NCBI GenBank assembly: GCA_026770595.1
Contig: MU633633.1
Location: forward strand, 1 to 34,288
Length of the DNA: 34,288 bases
Direction: 5' to 3'
Source: Ochromonadaceae sp. CCMP2298
Lineage: Eukaryota > Sar > Synurophyceae > Ochromonadales > Ochromonadaceae
Both the position numbers and the translations under genes were made by a program. Positions within the stretch are counted from its first letter, which is position 1; each line of letters begins with the position of its first letter. This document shows, in pieces, positions 27,001-33,000 of the stretch. Below the pieces are notes generated by a model. That model did not search any database. It was not told the DNA's origin and was given only the letters and a program-made list of their open reading frames with translations.

Positions 27001-30000
27001 GTTCTTGTACCTGGACTCCATGATCGGCTGGATGCCCATAACCACCTCTTGGTAAGAAGCGAGCACCGCCGAACCCGTGGAGGAGTAGAGCTTGGTCACG
27101 TCGGCGGAGAGCATCTCGACGTTGCCCAAAAGCTCTGTGAAAATCACGTACAAGGTGAAGCCCTCGCCGTTAGACATGGTGTTTCTGCGGCGTACCACGA
27201 CCTCTCCGCAGGACAGTGCCGACAGAGCAGCCTGGATCTCCCCAGCGGAGGCGGACACCAGCAAAGGGGGCGTAGACTGGTCGTTGTAGGAGATAGAGAA
27301 GGTGCCGTTGAGCAGACCCGACAGAGCCTCGACAGACACTGATTGCTGCTCGAAACCCGCCATTGCTTCTACCACCCTGTTCACAGTAATCAGTCCCAGA
27401 TTCCCAGCGAAGGTACTGTCCCCGCCTGAGGTCACGTTAGCACCGAAGTCCTTGACCAGCGTGCCGTCGGCGTTGGAGATGCCCATCTGCGGCACATCGT
27501 AGTACCGGTTGCCTATGTACCAATCAGCGTTTAGGAACGTGACAGACCAGCTGTACCCATAGTCCGACTGTTTAATGCGTATTATGGAGGGGGTTAAATG
27601 CGTATTATAGTATAGAGGGGGTTAAATACACATTTTAGTATAGAAGGGGGTTACCTTGTCTTCCGAGCGCACCACTCTCACATCCCCCACGCTCGGCAGC
27701 GCCCTCAGGGCCGCGTCTAGGTCCTCTGCCAGAGCCGTAACGGCTATCTGACCGGTGGAGAACCCGCCGAAAGAGAGGTAGAAGTACCCATTTAGGGAAT
27801 AATCAACGGCCTTCGAGTTGACCACCTGCACCTCGTAGGGGGAGTAGAGCAGGGACTTGGGGGGGTTGGAGAGATAGCCGAGGTCGTAGGCCTCCGCGCC
27901 CAGCACATCCCACTCCACCTTGTAGTGGGTGATGGGGGCTCCGCCGGTGTCTGACGGGGGGGTGATGGTCACCTGGAGTTTTTATATAGAGGATTTAATG
28001 AGTATTATAGAGGGGGTTAAATGCATATTTTCGTATAGAAAGAGAGGATTAAATACACATATACAGCATAGAATTATGGGTTTTAATACCTGTAGAATGT
28101 TGTCCAGCATACTGTCCACGGCGACCTTAAGGGGTGCCGAGGGCTGCACCTTAGGCACCTTGTAGAAAGTAAATAATAGAATCATAGGTTATATTGTAAA
28201 TAGATATTATATATAGGTTATAGTATATATAGTATAGGTACGAGTAGTAAAACAAAGGCTATAGGTTATAGTAGTATTATACTCAATATGTATTATTATG
28301 TATTATGGTTACCTCGAAGAGTCCTGGGGGCGCCCCCGCCTCAACTGAGTAGCCGTACGAGTTGTAGGAGAACACTCTCACATAGTAGGGGGTGCCCTTC
28401 TCCAGCCCCGAGATGGAGTAGGAGCTAGAATGCGTATATAAAATAGAGAGGGGGTTAAATACATATTATAGAGAGGGGTTTAATACATATTTTAGTATAG
28501 GGGTTAAATACCAGTGGGTCAGGGAGCAGTTTTGCCCGCTGGAGACGAGCTTGAAGTGGTAGCCTACGGGCGAGCCATGAGCTGAGTCGAAGGTAGGGGA
28601 CAGGTCCCACTCCACCTGGGTTTTATTGTTATTTCAGTGTAGGGTTGTTATTGTTAGAATAATTTTGGAGAGTTTAATTTTTATTGTACAGGGTGAACGG
28701 CGTAGGGGATTAGGGGATGAGATGAAATAGGGGGTTAAGAGATTGGGTGGTCACGGGTGAGGGTTTTAATACCTTGTACTTGGTGATGACGTCGCCACCA
28801 TGGGACTCCGGGTGCTTGTAGAAAATGTTCAGGCTGTTGGCGCCGCTGGTGACCAGGTACGTATCGAGGGGTTTTGAGGGCTTCTGCACAGGCGGCGCGA
28901 GGGATTTGGGTACAGACACCTGAGCGTTGGAGTACCCCTTCTCATTCAGAGAGGTCACCTAGTAGTGGGTTTAGTACATATTGTAGTACGGGTGCGCATT
29001 AGTATAGGGAGGGAGGGAGGGAGGGTTTAATTCACATTATAGTGTACCTTTATATAGTAGGACACGCTGGGCTCAAGGTCTGTAATGACGTAGGAGTATG
29101 AGGAGACCCCGTCCGAGGCAGCTACCACGGTCGAGTTGTACCCGTGGGGCAGACTGGCCGGAACAACCGCTACGGTGGCGACCACGGCACCCCCACCCAC
29201 CGAGTCCACGCCCGTGGCGTCCACGGACAGTGCACGGTTGTATACGGTGGGGAAGTCGTGCAGAAAGGTGACCGTCCAGACGTGGCCGTTGGTCACTGTG
29301 GTGCGCTTGACCTGCACCTGCAGGGGGTTTAAAAAAACATTATAGTATAGAGAGGGTTATACACACTATAGTATAGAGGGGGTTTAATACACATAACATA
29401 CCTGTCTGATATCGATCAGCGACTCGAGTGCGACACGTACGACGTCCTCGGATGAGTCTACGGGAAGGTAGTCGGTGGTTTCGTCGTTGTACACTAGGCG
29501 GAATGATCCCACCAGCGCGTCTGCCGACGACACCTGTGGTTTGGGTTTATGAGTATAGAGGTGTTTGTTTGGATAAATGCGTGTGTAGGTGTGGTTATTT
29601 GGGAAATGTGTTAGTGTGGTAGTGTGTTAGTGTGTTAGTGTAAAAGTGTGTATTAGTTACCTGCACCGTTGCCACCTCGGGCGCGACGTTGATATCCCAC
29701 CACTCTACCAAGTACTCGCTGATGGCGGAGCCGTGCGTCTCCGAAGGCGCTGAGAAGGTCACCTTCACGCTGGAGCTGCTCTCAAGGACAGACACTGCCT
29801 CGGAGGCGGGCAACGCGCTGAGGCGCACAGATCCGTAGGGGATAACTGACGGCTTGTCGTAGGGCGCGATTGCGTTGCCCCCCGATGCGACGAACTCTGC
29901 TACCTCGTAAGCACCAGTGCCCATGCTGTTCACAGCCGCTACGCGCACGTAGTAACTGAGTTTTTGTGTGTTTGGGTAATATAATAGTGTTGAGAGAGAC

Positions 30001-33000
30001 GGGGTTAAATACATATTATGGTATAAAGAGAGGGGGTTGAATCATTATAATTACCTCTGGCCTGCCACGAGTCCGGTGATGTTGTGGGACAGAATGGTGC
30101 GGTTCTGGGTGTCGGGGAGGCGGTAGGCGTTCACCACCGCGTCCGCCTCCAGCACCACCTGATAGAGCGGGTTTAATACAGATAATAGTGTAGATAGAGT
30201 GGGTTTACGCGTTTGGGTTTAAGTGTGTGGAGGTGTGGTGTGTTTGGGTAATTTGTTAGTGTGTAAGCGTATAAGTGTGTATTTACCTCTTCTGCTACCA
30301 GGAAGGCACCGTCTGTCGACCACTGTATGTTGAAGTGCGTTACGGGCGCCGCACGGTCGTCCGAGAAGGGCACAAAGGCCCAGTACGCGATCAGAGAGCT
30401 ATAGGAGGTTTAATGCAAATTATAGTATAGAAGGAGAGGGTTACATACACAAATATAGCAATAAAAATATGGATTTTAATACAAAATATAGTATAGAAAT
30501 ATGGGATTTCATGGGGATTACCTATCAGACCCCTCGGCGCGCAAGATCTCGGCGTATTTAGATGCCAGGGGGGCGGCCATGGGCTTGAGGTAGATTGCCT
30601 TGGTGGAGATGGAGCTGTTGTGTGTGTATGTGTGTGTAGGTGTATGTTTAGTCAAAAACTATCTATAAAGTGTCAGATTATACAGTATTAGCACCTGTAG
30701 CCTTCGGCGTTCGTGGCGAACACGCGTACTGCGTAGCCGTCCGTGATCGAGGAGTCCTGGGTTTAAAACATGTTGAGGGAGTTTAATTACAGTATATAAG
30801 GGGGGTTATATATAGCATAGAAATATGGGTTTTAATACACATTGTAGTATATAATATGGGTTTTAGTGGGTTTTACCTGCACGAGCTTGTTAATAACATA
30901 GGAGAGGTAGCCTCTGGAGCCGATGTTCGTGTTGACCGATGAGTAGTTGCCCACACCTGATGTGTACACCACTACGGGATTGGCGGAGGCCTGGCTGTCT
31001 TCGGCTAGGCAGTAGAGGGTCGCGGAGAGGGAAGAGGGGGCGGCGTCGAGGCAGACCAGGCCGGCAGATCCGAGGTTTGAGGCGTCCAAAACGAGGTTAG
31101 TGGTGTCAATAGAGATCCCCCCGGGTGCCACATTGGTCACGAAGGTCACCGACCAGATGCGCGAGTCGGGGTCCAGACCCCCCTCTGTGCGTGTGACAGT
31201 TACGTCGTCGATGTCCGGCAGGCGCTCGAGGATCTCCTCCATACCCGCCGCATCTACGTTGTACGCGATGTCGTACGGGTATACATGGCCTGGTGGGGAG
31301 TTTAATACATATAGAAAGATTGGTGTTAATACACATTATAGTATATAAATATGGATTTTCATACATATTATAGAACATAATATGAAATGGGTTTTACCTG
31401 CCGGAGAGGTGAGTCTGAATGTGCCTCCCACTACGTCGTAGCTAATCTTGATCGCCTGCACCTCCAGTGGCTCGTTCAGCAGAGAGAAGTCATACCACTG
31501 CACTGTGTAGGACACGATCTCCGTGCCGCCGTCGTCCTCGGGCGCGGTGAAGTTGCAGTACAGCTGGTTCCATGAGGCGATCTCCAGAACCGCCCCGGTC
31601 ACAGGGGTGGGCTTGCGACCCGTAGGAGTGACCACAAAGGGGCTGCCCAATATCTCCTCCACAGAAGGGAACATGCGATAGGAGGGGATCGTCTCAGAAG
31701 GCTGGGATTTTGAGGACCACGCGAGGACCACGGAGGCAGCGCCTGCGTCCTCACGGTACTCGATTTTGATACTCACGACCTGGTTGGCAATAAGGGGCTG
31801 TGTTGACACGACGAACGTAGAGGGGCCATGTCTGACCGAGTTGTTGAAAGCATCCAAAAGCATCACGTCCCCAACCCACAGACGCACTCCGTCATCCACA
31901 CGCAATGAGATGTCGAAGGATTCAGAGAAGGCGGGGAGGAGGTAGCCGGTCCAGCGGGCGGATACGTAGTCCTTCGCGTTCTCGATGAGGGGGCTCTCTC
32001 CCCACTCGAAGGAGATGACGGGGTCCACGCGCGTCTCCTGGGGAATGCCCAGAAGCCAGCGGTTTGAGAAGTACTCTCCGTACAGGCCGCCGCGTAGGGC
32101 CTTAGCGACTGTGAGATTGTACGTACCGACCCTGGGTACGTCGTACACCACGTCGAATAGGCCCTCACCGCTGTAGGTTACGTTGGCCTTAGACACGACC
32201 TGTCCCTCCAGCGTCGCGAGGAAGGTCTCCCCAAGGGCGCCCGAGGAGGCGGTGGCGGTGGTGCCGGATATAGCTGTGGAGGGGCAGTGGTCGTGGTTGA
32301 CAGTGATGGCCACATCCAGGCCCTGTAGTAGCTTGCCCTCAGCGTACAGCGCGGTCGGGTACTGGTCGTAGGCGACGAACTCAACAGTCCAGTCGACGCG
32401 ATACGTGCCAGCTGTTCGCTCCACCTTAACTGTGTAGATTGAGTCGAACTCCTCCAGTGTGGCCTTGAGCTCCTCCTCAGATATGTCGTAGGCCATGTCG
32501 GGAGTTACCTCGTCTCCCATAGAGAGCGTAAAGGTGCCGCCAATGGCGCTGCTCGCGGCCGTAGAGACCACCTGGTAGGTCAGCTCGTTGCACGACACGA
32601 CCACGCCCTGTGCGGGGCTAAAGGCGCTGTCGCTTAGTGCCGAAGTGTCTATCTGGATGGCTTGAAGGTCGCCCAGGTTCGAGTCGAACGTTACGATATA
32701 CTGATACCCAGAGGTAGGCTGCGTGTACAAAACCACCGACTTTTCGGAATAATCCAGATAGGGGGAGGAGATGGTGAGTCGGCTGTTGAGGGTGTCTACG
32801 TGCGAGACGGTGTAAACAGGTCCACCGGACTTGATGCGGATCCAGTCGCCCACGGCGTAGGCTGAGGCGGGGTCTGTGTTGTCATTGATGGACACGTAGA
32901 TAGAGCCCTCGACCACGTCCCCCAGCAGGGCTGAGTCCACCTGCACAGAGTTGGTCGACACCTCCACAGAGCCTATGGAGGGCAGAGACTCCAATGCTGC

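Noticed and set aside
27568-31397. TATA-like words in the introns as promoters of separate small genes
   Set aside because: They belong to the repeated intron unit and no independent coding frame starts after them.
31663-32091. PA14 domain as evidence for a toxin component
   Set aside because: PA14 is widespread in adhesins, glycosidases and signalling proteins; the FN3/filamin context points to a surface protein and there are no other toxin domains.
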